Notes: a model not told the origin generated them from the letters alone. DNA of 53,026 bases from Cupriavidus pauculus (GCF_022179805.1 NZ_BPUO01000026.1:1-53026), one strand, 5' to 3'; numbered from the stretch's first letter, positions 23,205 to 31,250 are shown. Translations and numbers: made by a program.

Positions 23205-23690
23205 ATGGCAAAGAAGAATGAGATGAGCGTGAACATCGGAATTTCGGACAAGGACCGCAAGAAGATCGCGGAAGGCCTGAGCAAGCTGCTGGCCGACACC
23301 TACACCCTCTATCTCAAGACCCACAACTTCCATTGGAACGTGACGGGCCCGATGTTCAATACGCTGCATCTGATGTTCGAGACGCAGTACACCGAACTGG
23401 CGCTGGCCGTCGACGCCATTGCCGAGCGTATCCGCGCACTGGGCTACCCGGCACCGGGCACGTACAAGGAATACGCGAAGCTGTCGTCGATCGCCGAGGA
23501 AGATGGCGTGCCCGAGGCCACCGACATGATCCGCAAGCTCGTGGAAGGCCAGGAAGCCGTGGTGCGCACCGCGCGCTCGCTGTTCCCGGTCATCGATGCA
23601 GCGGGTGACGAGCCGTCGGCCGACCTGCTGACCCAGCGCATGCAGACGCACGAAAAGACTGCGTGGATGCTGCGCGCAATGCTGGCCTAA
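23205..23690 (+). CDS. dps: DNA-binding ferritin-like protein Dps
   Basis: A 161-residue four-helix-bundle miniferritin that assembles into a dodecamer, oxidises Fe(II) with H2O2 and protects DNA. The inter-subunit ferroxidase ligands are all present with E. coli spacing: His43 (NFHWNV), His55, Asp70 and Glu74. The N-terminal tail MAKKNEMSVNIGISDKDRKK is lysine-rich, as in Dps proteins that bind DNA through the tail. A GGAG lies rather far (13 bases) upstream of the ATG. Its position after oxyR and the candidate operator suggests OxyR control. An intrinsic terminator follows. Confidence 0.95.
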   Translation: MAKKNEMSVNIGISDKDRKKIAEGLSKLLADTYTLYLKTHNFHWNVTGPMFNTLHLMFETQYTELALAVDAIAERIRALGYPAPGTYKEYAKLSSIAEEDGVPEATDMIRKLVEGQEAVVRTARSLFPVIDAAGDEPSADLLTQRMQTHEKTAWMLRAMLA

Positions 23691-23725
23691 TTCACGTCAT
23701 GCCCGCCACCGGTTGAACCGGTACA

Positions 23726-23757
23726 ACGCGCCTCGGCCTGCCGGGGCGCGTTTTTTT
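23726..23757 (+). terminator. Intrinsic terminator of dps
   Basis: Eleven-bp stem acgcgcctcgg / ccggggcgcgt (one G-T pair), loop cctg, then seven T residues. It ends 27 bp before the ubiA start. Confidence 0.88.
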
Positions 23758-23783
23758 CTTTGTATTGCCTGAAGTCCGCCGCC

Positions 23784-24668
23784 ATGTCCCATCCGTCCGC
23801 CGCCCCCCGACACCCAGGCCGCCTCGCGCTGTACGCGCGACTGGTGCGCATCGACAAGCCGATCGGCACGCTGCTGCTGCTGTGGCCCACGCTATGGGCG
23901 ATGTGGATGGCCGCCGGCGGGCCGCCGTCATGGCAGATGTTCTGGATTTTCTTCGTCGGCACCTTCCTGATGCGCTCGGCCGGCTGTGCCATCAACGACT
24001 GGGCCGACCGCGATTTCGACAAGCACGTGAAGCGCACCAAGGAGCGGCCGCTGACCGCCGGGCTGATTGCCAACTGGGAAGCGCTGGCCGTGGCCGCCGT
24101 GCTGGCGCTGATTGCCTTCGCGCTGATCCTGCCGCTGAACGGCCTAACCAAGTGGTTGGCCGTGGTGGCCGCCGTGCTGGCCGGAACCTATCCGTTCTTC
24201 AAACGCTTTTTCGCGATTCCGCAGGCCTATCTGGGTATCGCGTTCGGGTTTGGCATTCCGATGGCATTTGCCGCCATCCAGGGGCAGGTGCCGTTCGTGG
24301 CCTGGCTGATGCTGCTGGGCAACGTGTTCTGGGCCGTGGCCTACGACACGGCCTACGCCATGGTCGACCGCGACGATGACCTGCTGCTGGGCATGAAAAC
24401 GTCGGCCATTACCTTCGGCCGCTTTGACGTGGCTGCCATCATGGTCTGCTATGCGGTGTTTCTGGGCTTGATGGCGTGGGCTGGCGCGCTGCTGGATCTG
24501 GGCTGGCCGTATTACGTGGGGCTGGTGGCCGCGGCGGCGATGGCCGGCTACCACTACACCCTGATTCGCGAGCGCGACCGCATGAAGTGCTTTGCTGCGT
24601 TCCGGCACAACAACTGGCTCGGGGCTTGTGTGTTCGCGGGGACGTTTGGGGCGTACTTGTTGAAGTAG
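23784..24668 (+). CDS. ubiA: 4-hydroxybenzoate octaprenyltransferase UbiA
   Basis: A 294-residue integral membrane prenyltransferase that attaches the polyprenyl chain to 4-hydroxybenzoate in ubiquinone synthesis. Both Mg-diphosphate motifs are visible: NDWADRDFD in the first half, and DTAYAMVDRDDDLLLGMKTSA in the second. Multiple hydrophobic helices fit the nine-helix fold, and the length matches E. coli (290). The ATG at 23784 is preferred because the upstream 8 codons overlap the dps terminator T-run. No clear Shine-Dalgarno is visible. Its promoter is not obvious; transcription may come through the dps terminator. A dispersed repeat (copy b) follows. Confidence 0.95.
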   Translation: MSHPSAAPRHPGRLALYARLVRIDKPIGTLLLLWPTLWAMWMAAGGPPSWQMFWIFFVGTFLMRSAGCAINDWADRDFDKHVKRTKERPLTAGLIANWEALAVAAVLALIAFALILPLNGLTKWLAVVAAVLAGTYPFFKRFFAIPQAYLGIAFGFGIPMAFAAIQGQVPFVAWLMLLGNVFWAVAYDTAYAMVDRDDDLLLGMKTSAITFGRFDVAAIMVCYAVFLGLMAWAGALLDLGWPYYVGLVAAAAMAGYHYTLIRERDRMKCFAAFRHNNWLGACVFAGTFGAYLLK

Positions 24669-24692
24669 CCCTAGCCCCTCGGTTCTCTCTGG

Positions 24693-24838
24693 TTTTCTCC
24701 CCTCTCCCGCGACGCGGGAGAGGGGCCGGGGGAGAGGGCCAGCGGTTCAAATTGCCACTGATCGGCAAGCAGAGCATCAAGCCCTCACCCCCAACCCCTC
24801 TCCCATTCATGGGGAGGGGAGCAGGAAAGCGCGGGGAC
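24693..24838. repeat. Dispersed palindromic repeat, copy b
   Basis: ttttctcccctctcccgc-ga-cgcgggagagggg opens the element, followed by ccgggggagagggc, a central segment gcggttcaaattgcc...atcggcaagcagagc, then ccctcacccccaacccctctccc and a ggggaggggagc end. The central segment matches the reverse complement of copy f (52922-53026), defining a second subfamily. It fills the gap between the convergent ubiA and proC genes and may act as a bidirectional terminator. Confidence 0.85.
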
Positions 24839-24840
24839 GT

Positions 24841-25662
24841 TTAATCCTTGCCGAATTCCGCGCCCATCTCGCGGCCGCGTGCTGCGGCGGCGTGCATCGC
24901 TTTCACGAACGCATCCTTCATGCCGCTGGCATCCATTGCCGTCAGCGCTGCGTAGGTCGTGCCGCCCTTGGACGTCACGCGCTCGCGCAGCACCGAGACC
25001 GGCTCGGTCGACGCTGCGGCCAGCGCGGCGGCGCCCCGGAACGTTTCCACGGCGAGCTGGCGGCCCTGGTCGGCGGACAGGCCCATTTCCGTGGCTGCGC
25101 GCTCCATCGCCTCGACGAAATAGAAGACATAGGCCGGGCCGCTGCCCGAGATGGCGGTCACGGCGTCGATCTGGTCGTCGTTATCCACCCATACGCATTG
25201 CCCAACGGCCTGAGCCACGGCCGTGGCGATGTCGCGGTCGGCGCCGGACAGGCCCGGCGCGGCGGCCAGCCCCGTCATGCCCATGCCGGCCAGCGCCGGC
25301 GTGTTCGGCATGGCCCGCACCAGGCGGTTGCGGCCCAGCCAGCGGGCCATGTCCTGCAGCCGGATGCCAGCCGCCACGCTGATGATCAGGTTGTCGGTCA
25401 GCAGCGGCACCAGCGGGGCAATCGCATCGCGGTATTGCTGCGGCTTGACGGCCAGCACGATCACGTCGCTGGCGCCGAATGCGGCGTCGGGCGCCGCCAG
25501 CGCGTGCACGCCCAGCGTCTGGGTCAGGCGCTGGCGGGCATCGTCGAACGGATCGACCACGCGGATCGCGCCGGCAGGCACGCCACGGGCCACCAGGCCG
25601 CCAATCAGGGCGGAGGCCATGTTGCCGCCGCCGAGAAAGCCGAAGGTGAGGGAATCGAGCAT
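24841..25662 (-). CDS. proC: Pyrroline-5-carboxylate reductase ProC
   Basis: A 273-residue NAD(P)H-dependent enzyme catalysing the last step of proline synthesis. Seen: the Rossmann motif FGFLGGGNMASALIGG at the N-terminus, VLAVKPQQ, VRAMPNTPALAG, and the C-terminal signature SGSGPAYVFYFVEAM ... VTSKGGTTYAAL. The start at 25662 has AGGAAAC a few bases upstream and matches family starts; the open frame continues 24 codons upstream without conservation. It follows yggS by 72 bp on the minus strand, a widely conserved pairing. Confidence 0.96.
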   Translation of the reverse strand: MLDSLTFGFLGGGNMASALIGGLVARGVPAGAIRVVDPFDDARQRLTQTLGVHALAAPDAAFGASDVIVLAVKPQQYRDAIAPLVPLLTDNLIISVAAGIRLQDMARWLGRNRLVRAMPNTPALAGMGMTGLAAAPGLSGADRDIATAVAQAVGQCVWVDNDDQIDAVTAISGSGPAYVFYFVEAMERAATEMGLSADQGRQLAVETFRGAAALAAASTEPVSVLRERVTSKGGTTYAALTAMDASGMKDAFVKAMHAAAARGREMGAEFGKD

Positions 25663-25734
25663 CAAGTTTCCTGGTCTGCCAGCGCGATACGTGTCGGCTG
25701 GCGTTTTTTCATGTCGTGGTGTTTGGGGGGGCAA

Positions 25735-26424
25735 TCAGCCCCGCGCGCCGAAGATCGCGGTGCCGATACGCACCAGCGTGGCGCCCTCGGCGATGGCCGC
25801 GTCCATGTCGGCGGACATGCCCATCGAGAGCGTGTCCACGTTTAGCCCGGATTGGCGTAGTTGATCAAGCAACGCACGAAGGGCGGCAAACGGTTGACGC
25901 TGGGCATCCGGGTCGGACGCCGGCGCCGGAATGGCCATCAGGCCGCGCAAAGTCAGGTTGGGCAGCGCCGCGATGGCCAGCGCCAGCGCTGGTACTTCTT
26001 CCGGGGCCACGCCGCTCTTGGTGTCCTCGCCGCTGATATTGACCTGGATGCAGACCTGCAGCGGCGGCAGTCCGGCCGGACGCTGGGCGGATAGCCGTTC
26101 GGCGATCTTCAGGCGGTCGACCGCGTGAACCCAGTCGAACTGCTCGGCCACCGGCCGCGTCTTGTTGCTTTGCAGGGGGCCGATGAAATGCCATTCGACC
26201 TGGCTGCGCACCGCGTCCAGCGCCGCGATCTTGTCCAGCCCTTCCTGGACATAGTTTTCGCCAAATGCCCGCTGGCCGGCGTCGAAGGCTTCGCGCACGC
26301 CGGCCGGCGAAACCGTCTTGGAAACCGCCAGCAGCCTGACGTCGGCGGCCGACCTGCCGGCTTGTTGTGCGGCCGCCGCGATGTCATTTTTCACGGCTTG
26401 CAAGTTGGCGGCGATTACAGACAT
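25735..26424 (-). CDS. yggS: YggS/PLPBP family pyridoxal-phosphate homeostasis protein
   Basis: A 229-residue single-domain TIM-barrel PLP-binding protein without known catalytic activity; it buffers PLP and affects amino- and keto-acid balance. Seen: LLAVSKTV with the PLP lysine, FGENYVQEG, WHFIGPLQSNK, VNISGEDTKSG, GLMAIPA and the phosphate-binding SMGMSADMDAAI. The start at 26424 (MSVIAANLQ) matches family starts. It lies upstream of proC on the minus strand and diverges from pilT. The 12-bp tandem repeat at 26445-26480 lies 21-56 bp upstream of its start and contains TTGTAC on this strand, so it may overlap its promoter. Confidence 0.95.
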   Translation of the reverse strand: MSVIAANLQAVKNDIAAAAQQAGRSAADVRLLAVSKTVSPAGVREAFDAGQRAFGENYVQEGLDKIAALDAVRSQVEWHFIGPLQSNKTRPVAEQFDWVHAVDRLKIAERLSAQRPAGLPPLQVCIQVNISGEDTKSGVAPEEVPALALAIAALPNLTLRGLMAIPAPASDPDAQRQPFAALRALLDQLRQSGLNVDTLSMGMSADMDAAIAEGATLVRIGTAIFGARG

Positions 26425-26444
26425 AATCCAGCGGAAATATTCCA

Positions 26445-26480
26445 AGAAGTACAACTAGAAGTACAACTAGAAGTACAACA
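26445..26480. repeat. 12-bp tandem repeat, three copies, in the yggS-pilT intergenic region
   Basis: agaagtacaact occurs three times without gaps (26445-26456, 26457-26468, 26469-26480; the last base of the third copy is a). On the minus strand each unit holds TTGTAC, a good -35 hexamer for yggS; a GAATAT box lies 18 bp after the middle one. Copy number could change promoter geometry. Confidence 0.85.
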
Positions 26481-26546
26481 ATAAACCTGTGAAGGCCCGC
26501 CAGACGGATTTTCGGCCAGGGCCTCTTTAGGGTGGGGTCATTATAG

Positions 26547-27590
26547 ATGGACATCGCACAGCTTCTGGCCTTCGCGGTCAAGAACAAGGCTTCCGATCTT
26601 CACCTCTCGGCCGACATGCCGCCGATGGTGCGTATTCACGGGGACATGCGCCGCATCAACGTCGCGGCCATGACGCACAAGGACGTTCACGCCATGGTGT
26701 ACGACATCATGAGCGACGTTCAGCGCAAAGCCTACGAAGAACGCCTGGAAGTCGATTTCTCGTTCGAAATCTCGGGCCTGTCCCGCTTCCGGGTCAATGC
26801 CTTCACCACGCAGCGCGGCTCGGCCGCCGTCTTCCGGACGATTCCGTCGAAGGTGCTCACGCTCGACGACCTGCACGCGCCGGCCGTGTTCGCCGACCTG
26901 TGCATGAAGCCGCGCGGGCTGGTGCTGGTGACCGGGCCGACCGGTTCGGGCAAGTCGACCACGCTGGCGGCGATGGTCGACCATCGCAACGACAACGATA
27001 TGGGCCACATCCTCACGGTTGAGGACCCGATCGAATTCGTGCACAACTCCAAGAAGAGCCTGATCAACCAGCGCGAACTGGGTCCGCATACGCATTCGTT
27101 CGCCAACGCGCTGCGTTCGGCGCTGCGTGAGGATCCGGACGTGGTGCTGGTGGGCGAATTGCGTGACCTGGAAACGATCCGCCTGGCGCTGACCGCCGCG
27201 GAAACCGGCCACCTGGTCTTTGCCACGCTGCACACGAGTTCCGCCGCCAAGACCATTGACCGGGTGGTGGACGTGTTCCCGCCCGAGGAAAAGGACATGG
27301 TACGGACGATGCTGTCCGAGTCGCTGGAGGCGGTGATCTCGCAGACGCTGCTCAAGACGCGCGACGGCAATGGCCGTACCGCGGCGCACGAAATCATGAT
27401 CGCCACGCCCGCCATCCGACACCTGATCCGCGAGAACAAGATCGCGCAGATGTACTCGATGATGCAGACGTCCAGCGGCATGGGCATGCAGACGCTGGAC
27501 CAGTGCCTGAGCGACCTGATCAAGCGTGGCGTGATCAACTTCAACGATGCGAAGGCGATCGCGAAGAATCCCGACGCCTTCATGGGATAA
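26547..27590 (+). CDS. pilT: Type IV pilus retraction ATPase PilT
   Basis: A 347-residue hexameric secretion-superfamily ATPase that powers pilus retraction, twitching and DNA uptake. An N-terminal PAS-like domain (1-100) precedes the RecA-like core with Walker A GPTGSGKST (130-138), Asp box EDPIEF, Walker B DVVLVGELRD (198-207) and His box TGHLVFATLHT. The retraction-specific AIRNLIRE motif appears as AIRHLIRE (289-296), a single Asn to His change. The start at 26547 matches the family MDIAQLL. It pairs with pilU 11 bp downstream, the standard arrangement, and diverges from yggS. Confidence 0.96.
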   Translation: MDIAQLLAFAVKNKASDLHLSADMPPMVRIHGDMRRINVAAMTHKDVHAMVYDIMSDVQRKAYEERLEVDFSFEISGLSRFRVNAFTTQRGSAAVFRTIPSKVLTLDDLHAPAVFADLCMKPRGLVLVTGPTGSGKSTTLAAMVDHRNDNDMGHILTVEDPIEFVHNSKKSLINQRELGPHTHSFANALRSALREDPDVVLVGELRDLETIRLALTAAETGHLVFATLHTSSAAKTIDRVVDVFPPEEKDMVRTMLSESLEAVISQTLLKTRDGNGRTAAHEIMIATPAIRHLIRENKIAQMYSMMQTSSGMGMQTLDQCLSDLIKRGVINFNDAKAIAKNPDAFMG

Positions 27591-27601
27591 GGGGCCTGAC
27601 C

Positions 27602-28741
27602 ATGCTCGACCGCGAATCCGCATCGAAGTACATCAACGACCTGCTGGAGCTGATGGTGAACAACCGCGGCTCCGACCTGTTCATCACGTCGGAATTCCCG
27701 CCGGCCATCAAGGTCGACGGCAAGATCACGCCGGTGTCGCAGCAACCGCTGAATCCCACGCAGGCACTGGGCCTGGTGCGCTCGATCATGAACGAGCGCC
27801 AGGTGAAGGAATTCGACGACACGCGCGAGTGCAATTTCGCGATCACGGCGCCCAATGCGGGCCGCTTCCGGGTATCGGCGTTCATCCAGCAGGGACGCGC
27901 CGGCATGGTGGTGCGGACGATCAATACGCGCATCCCGTCGGTGGAAGACCTGGACCTGCCGCAGTCGCTGCACGACATCGTGATGTCCAAGCGCGGCCTG
28001 GTGATCGTCACCGGCGCCACGGGCTCGGGCAAGTCGACGTCGCTGGCAGCCATGCTCGACCACCGCAACGCGCATGCGTACGGCCACATCATCACGATCG
28101 AGGACCCGATCGAGTACGTGCACGCGCACCAGAACTGCATCGTCACGCAGCGCGAAGTGGGCATCGACACCGAGTCGTGGCACGTGGCGCTGAAGAACAC
28201 GCTGCGCCAGGCGCCGGACGTGATCCTGATTGGCGAAATCCGTGACCGCGAAACGATGGAATACGCGATGCAGTATGCGGAAACGGGCCACCTGTGCCTG
28301 GCCACGCTGCACGCGAACAACGCCAACCAGGCCATCGACCGTATCGTCAACTTCTTCCCCGAGGAAAAGCGCCAGCAGCTGCTGATCGACCTGTCGCTGA
28401 ACCTGAAGGCGATGATCTCGCAGCGCCTGCTGCCGCGCGCCGGCCGCAAGGGCCGCGTACCGGCGGTGGAAATCATGATCGGTACGCCGCTGGTGGCCGA
28501 CCTGATCTTCAAGGGCGAGATCCACGAGCTCAAGGAGGTCATCAAGAAATCGCGCGAGCAGGGCATGATCTCGTTCGACCAGGCGCTGTTCGAGCTGTAC
28601 GAGGAGGAGAAGATCACGTACGAGGACGCGCTCAAGAACGCCGACTCGCTCAACGACCTGCGCCTGATGATCAAGCTGCATAGCGCGCGGCATCGCGACG
28701 CCGACCTGGGCGCGGGTACCGAACACCTGAACGTGATCTGA
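27602..28741 (+). CDS. pilU: PilU, PilT-dependent retraction ATPase
   Basis: A 379-residue PilT paralogue that helps retract type IV pili under load and depends on PilT for function. Seen: Walker A GATGSGKSTS, EDPIEYVH, Walker B DVILIGEIRD, His box TGHLCLATLHANN, and the C-terminal region (LYEEEKITYEDALKNADSLNDLRL) typical of PilU and absent from PilT. The start at 27602 has AGGGG about 9 bases upstream and begins just after the pilT stop. Both should be made from one transcript. Confidence 0.95.
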   Translation: MLDRESASKYINDLLELMVNNRGSDLFITSEFPPAIKVDGKITPVSQQPLNPTQALGLVRSIMNERQVKEFDDTRECNFAITAPNAGRFRVSAFIQQGRAGMVVRTINTRIPSVEDLDLPQSLHDIVMSKRGLVIVTGATGSGKSTSLAAMLDHRNAHAYGHIITIEDPIEYVHAHQNCIVTQREVGIDTESWHVALKNTLRQAPDVILIGEIRDRETMEYAMQYAETGHLCLATLHANNANQAIDRIVNFFPEEKRQQLLIDLSLNLKAMISQRLLPRAGRKGRVPAVEIMIGTPLVADLIFKGEIHELKEVIKKSREQGMISFDQALFELYEEEKITYEDALKNADSLNDLRLMIKLHSARHRDADLGAGTEHLNVI

Positions 28742-28837
28742 CGCGCGGGGCAGCGGACGGGAAGACGCTGCGGCGCGGGCGCGGTATGCTTGGCGCCTGT
28801 CCCGATTCCGCCCCTATCCAGTACGAGGAGACCGACG

Positions 28838-29332
28838 ATGAGCAACGTCTACCAGTTTGAAGCCAATTCGCTGGCCGGCCAGCCGGTGCCGCTGACCGAA
28901 TACAGGGGCAAGGTGCTGCTGATCGTCAACACTGCCAGCGAATGCGGTTTTACGCCGCAATACGCGGGCCTGCAGACGCTGCAGGACAGCTACCAGACGC
29001 GCGGTTTCGACGTGCTGGGCTTTCCGTGCAACCAGTTCGGCAAGCAGGAGCCCGGCGATGCGGAGGAGATCGGTGCGTTCTGCGAGTCGCGCTTCCACGT
29101 CACGTTCCCGATGTTCGACAAGATCGACGTGAACGGCGCCGACGCCCACCCGCTCTACAAGTGGCTGACGTCGGAGAAGCCCGGCCTGCTGGGTACGCAG
29201 GCGATCAAGTGGAATTTCACCAAGTTCCTGGTGCGCCGCGACGGCACGATCTTCAAGCGCTACGCACCCACCACCAAGCCCGACGAGATTCGCGGCGACA
29301 TCGAGAAGCTGCTCGCCGATCCGGGCGCCTGA
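28838..29332 (+). CDS. Glutathione peroxidase family protein (thioredoxin-fold peroxidase)
   Basis: A 164-residue peroxidase. The peroxidatic residue is Cys36 in NTASECGFTPQ, with Gln66-region FPCNQFGKQEPG and WNFTKFLV completing the active-site tetrad. Cys82 (GAFCESRF) is at the position of the resolving cysteine of non-selenium GPx enzymes, so thioredoxin is the likely reductant despite the family name. An acgaggag ribosome binding site precedes the ATG at 28838. The gene is monocistronic, and its stop codon lies inside a hairpin shared with the convergent WYL regulator gene. Confidence 0.93.
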   Translation: MSNVYQFEANSLAGQPVPLTEYRGKVLLIVNTASECGFTPQYAGLQTLQDSYQTRGFDVLGFPCNQFGKQEPGDAEEIGAFCESRFHVTFPMFDKIDVNGADAHPLYKWLTSEKPGLLGTQAIKWNFTKFLVRRDGTIFKRYAPTTKPDEIRGDIEKLLADPGA

Positions 29333-29366
29333 GCCATCGGCATCCAGCGCGGCTGAGATGGCTCAG
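29329..29366. terminator. Hairpin spanning both stop codons of the convergent gpx and WYL-regulator genes
   Basis: Perfect 10-bp arms ctgagccatc (29329-29338) and gatggctcag (29357-29366) with an 18-bp loop. The two stop codons (29330-29332 plus, 29363-29365 minus) are parts of the opposite arms. No T-run follows, so termination would be Rho-assisted or weak. Confidence 0.5.
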
Positions 29367-30055
29367 CCGTGCGAGTCCGCCCGCACCGCGCGCAGGAAGC
29401 CATTGAGCGAGCGTTCCGGCGTTTCATGGAAGTGCTCCGCCAGCATCGTGAGCTTGCGGCAGCGGTCCAGGCGGAAGCTGCGATAGTCCTCGCGCGCCGT
29501 GCACCACGCGGCCACCAGCCAGACATTGCCCCAGAAGAACAGTCCCAGCGGCTGCACCACGCGCACCGTGTCGCGTTGCTGCGCGTCGCTGTAGTCGATC
29601 TGCAGCAGGCGCTGCATGCCGATGGCCGAGTGCACGATATCGAATGCCTCGCGCACGGCGGGCTGGTTCGCATACTCGGGCGCGAAGATGCGGCTCTGCT
29701 GCGCGGACAGCCGCCGTTGCGGCGGCAGGGCGGCCATCAGCTTTTCCAGCGACGGATCGGCCGCAGCGGCCAGAGCGCCGCCGCCCCACGCCTTCAGCAG
29801 GCGCAGGCCAGCCACCATGGCCTCCACTTCCATCGACGTGAACATCAGCGGCGGCACATCGTAGTCGGGCCGCAGCCGGTAGCCGATGCCGGCCTCGCCC
29901 TCCACGGGCACGCCTGACAGCGACAGGGCCTGGATATCGCGATAGACCGTGCGCTCGGAGACGCCCAGCCGCTGCGCCAGCAGCGCCGCCGTGGTCAGGC
30001 GGCGGCCGCGCAACACCTGGACGATCTGGAAGAGGCGGTCGGCGCGTCGGCTCAT
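29363..30055 (-). CDS. YafY-like transcriptional regulator (HTH_11 + WYL domain)
   Basis: A 230-residue regulator. The N-terminal winged helix (MSRRADRLFQIVQVLRGRRLTTAALLAQRLGVSERTVYRDIQAL) is of the DeoR/HTH_11 type. The C-terminal half is a WYL domain (IDYSDAQQRDTVRVVQPLGLFFWGNVWLVAAWCTAR, with the ...YRSFRLDR end), which typically senses a ligand or nucleic acid. Ligand and targets are unknown. An inverted repeat tcctgaca/tgtcagga at 30098-30121, 43-66 bp before the start, is a good candidate for its own operator. The gene faces gpx convergently; lrgBA lies upstream on the same strand. Confidence 0.9.
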   Translation of the reverse strand: MSRRADRLFQIVQVLRGRRLTTAALLAQRLGVSERTVYRDIQALSLSGVPVEGEAGIGYRLRPDYDVPPLMFTSMEVEAMVAGLRLLKAWGGGALAAAADPSLEKLMAALPPQRRLSAQQSRIFAPEYANQPAVREAFDIVHSAIGMQRLLQIDYSDAQQRDTVRVVQPLGLFFWGNVWLVAAWCTAREDYRSFRLDRCRKLTMLAEHFHETPERSLNGFLRAVRADSHG

Positions 30056-30097
30056 GGTGGTTTCAATACGTTCGGGAGAACGGATGATGCGCGGCTA

Positions 30098-30130
30098 CTC
30101 CTGACAACGTGCTGTCAGGAGGATGTCAGG
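30098..30130. promoter_or_regulatory. Candidate operator of the WYL regulator
   Basis: ctcctgaca (30098-30106), six bases, tgtcaggag (30113-30121): a perfect 9-bp inverted repeat. A further half site tgtcagg follows at 30124-30130. It lies between lrgB and the regulator start, where autoregulation would act. YafY-type regulators commonly sit beside TGACA/TGTCA dyads; binding is inferred. Confidence 0.5.
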
Positions 30131-30153
30131 GGCGCCCCGGGGATCTCCGGCAG

Positions 30154-30879
30154 TCAGCGCGGCATCCATGTGGCCATGACCGGCACGATGATGGCGGTCA
30201 GCACGCCATTCAGGCCCATGCCCAGCGCCGAGAACGCGCCCGCTTCCTGGCTGACCTGGAACGCGCGCGCCGTGCCGATGCCGTGTGCCGCCACGCCGGT
30301 GGCAAAGCCGCGCACCGTGTAGTCGCGCACGCGCAACAGGTTCAGCAGGCCAGTGGCGCTGACCGCGCCGACAATGCCGGTAGCCATGACCAGCACGGCC
30401 GTCAGCGACGGCAGCCCGCCGATCTTCTCCGACACCCCCATCGCAATCGGAATCGTCACCGACTTCGGCGCCAGCGAGCGCACCACTTCGGGCGACGCGC
30501 CCAGCAGGTACGCAATACCCACCGCCGACACCACGGCCGCGACCGATCCCGCCAGCAGCCCCACCAGCAGCGGCAGCACGTTGCTGCGCAGCTTGGGCAG
30601 TTGCGTGTACAGCGGCACCGCCAGGGCCACGGTGGCCGGGCCTAGCAGGAAGTGCACGAACTGCGCACCGTCGAAGTAGGTCTTGTAGGGCGTGCCGGTA
30701 ACGGTCAGCACGGTGACCAGGATGGCCACCGAGATCATCACCGGATTGGCCAGCGGCGAGAACTTTGCCCGCTCGTAGATGCGAAACGCGAACACATAGG
30801 CGATCAGCGTGGCGGTCAGCCCGATCAGCGGGCTGGCGGCCAGATACACCCAGATTTCATTGAGGCGCGGCGACATCAT
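30154..30879 (-). CDS. lrgB: LrgB/CidB family membrane protein
   Basis: A 241-residue polytopic membrane protein of the LrgB family (E. coli YohK). It works with LrgA-type holin-like partners in control of autolysis and, in some bacteria, transport of small organic acids. Seen: about seven hydrophobic helices and the conserved YKTYFDGAQFVHFLLGPATVALA, LAPKSVTIPIAMGVS and GVAAHGIGTARAF blocks. The ATG at 30879 overlaps the lrgA stop by 4 bp (ATGA), with GGGGGTG upstream; the next codon is also ATG (30876). Cotranscribed with lrgA. Confidence 0.93.
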   Translation of the reverse strand: MMSPRLNEIWVYLAASPLIGLTATLIAYVFAFRIYERAKFSPLANPVMISVAILVTVLTVTGTPYKTYFDGAQFVHFLLGPATVALAVPLYTQLPKLRSNVLPLLVGLLAGSVAAVVSAVGIAYLLGASPEVVRSLAPKSVTIPIAMGVSEKIGGLPSLTAVLVMATGIVGAVSATGLLNLLRVRDYTVRGFATGVAAHGIGTARAFQVSQEAGAFSALGMGLNGVLTAIIVPVMATWMPR

Positions 30880-31250
30880 GGCTGCACCCCCGTGTCGACA
30901 GGCTGTTCGGCGGGTGGCCGGCGCATCAGCGCGCGCGTGACCAGCGCGGTCACCGCGATGGCCACCCAGGTGGAGACCACCAACGCGATGACGATCGGCA
31001 GCCATTCGGCGCCGATGCGGTTGGCGTGCACCATGATGCCGACACCTGCCGGCACGAACAGCAACGACAGGTGCTTGAGCAGTTCACTGGCCGAGCCCTG
31101 GATCACGGGCAGCAACCGGTTATCGAACACCAGCCAGCCGAACAGCAGCAACATGCCGATCACGGGACCGGGCACGGGCAGCCGCAGCGCGTAGCTGATG
31201 ACTTCGCCGACGGTCTGGAAGACCAGCAGGATGGCAAACGTCTGGAGCAT
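30876..31250 (-). CDS. lrgA: LrgA/CidA family holin-like membrane protein
   Basis: A 124-residue protein with four predicted transmembrane helices and the family core GEVISYALRLPVPGPVIGMLLLF ... FVPAGVGIM. CidA/LrgA proteins oligomerise in the cytoplasmic membrane and modulate murein hydrolase activity and cell death; recent work in other bacteria also links them to organic-acid movement. The tail after residue 110 (RRPPAEQPVDTGVQP) is hydrophilic. It starts the lrgA-lrgB unit. The upstream 31251-31519 gap is mostly dispersed repeat copy c. Confidence 0.92.
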   Translation of the reverse strand: MLQTFAILLVFQTVGEVISYALRLPVPGPVIGMLLLFGWLVFDNRLLPVIQGSASELLKHLSLLFVPAGVGIMVHANRIGAEWLPIVIALVVSTWVAIAVTALVTRALMRRPPAEQPVDTGVQP

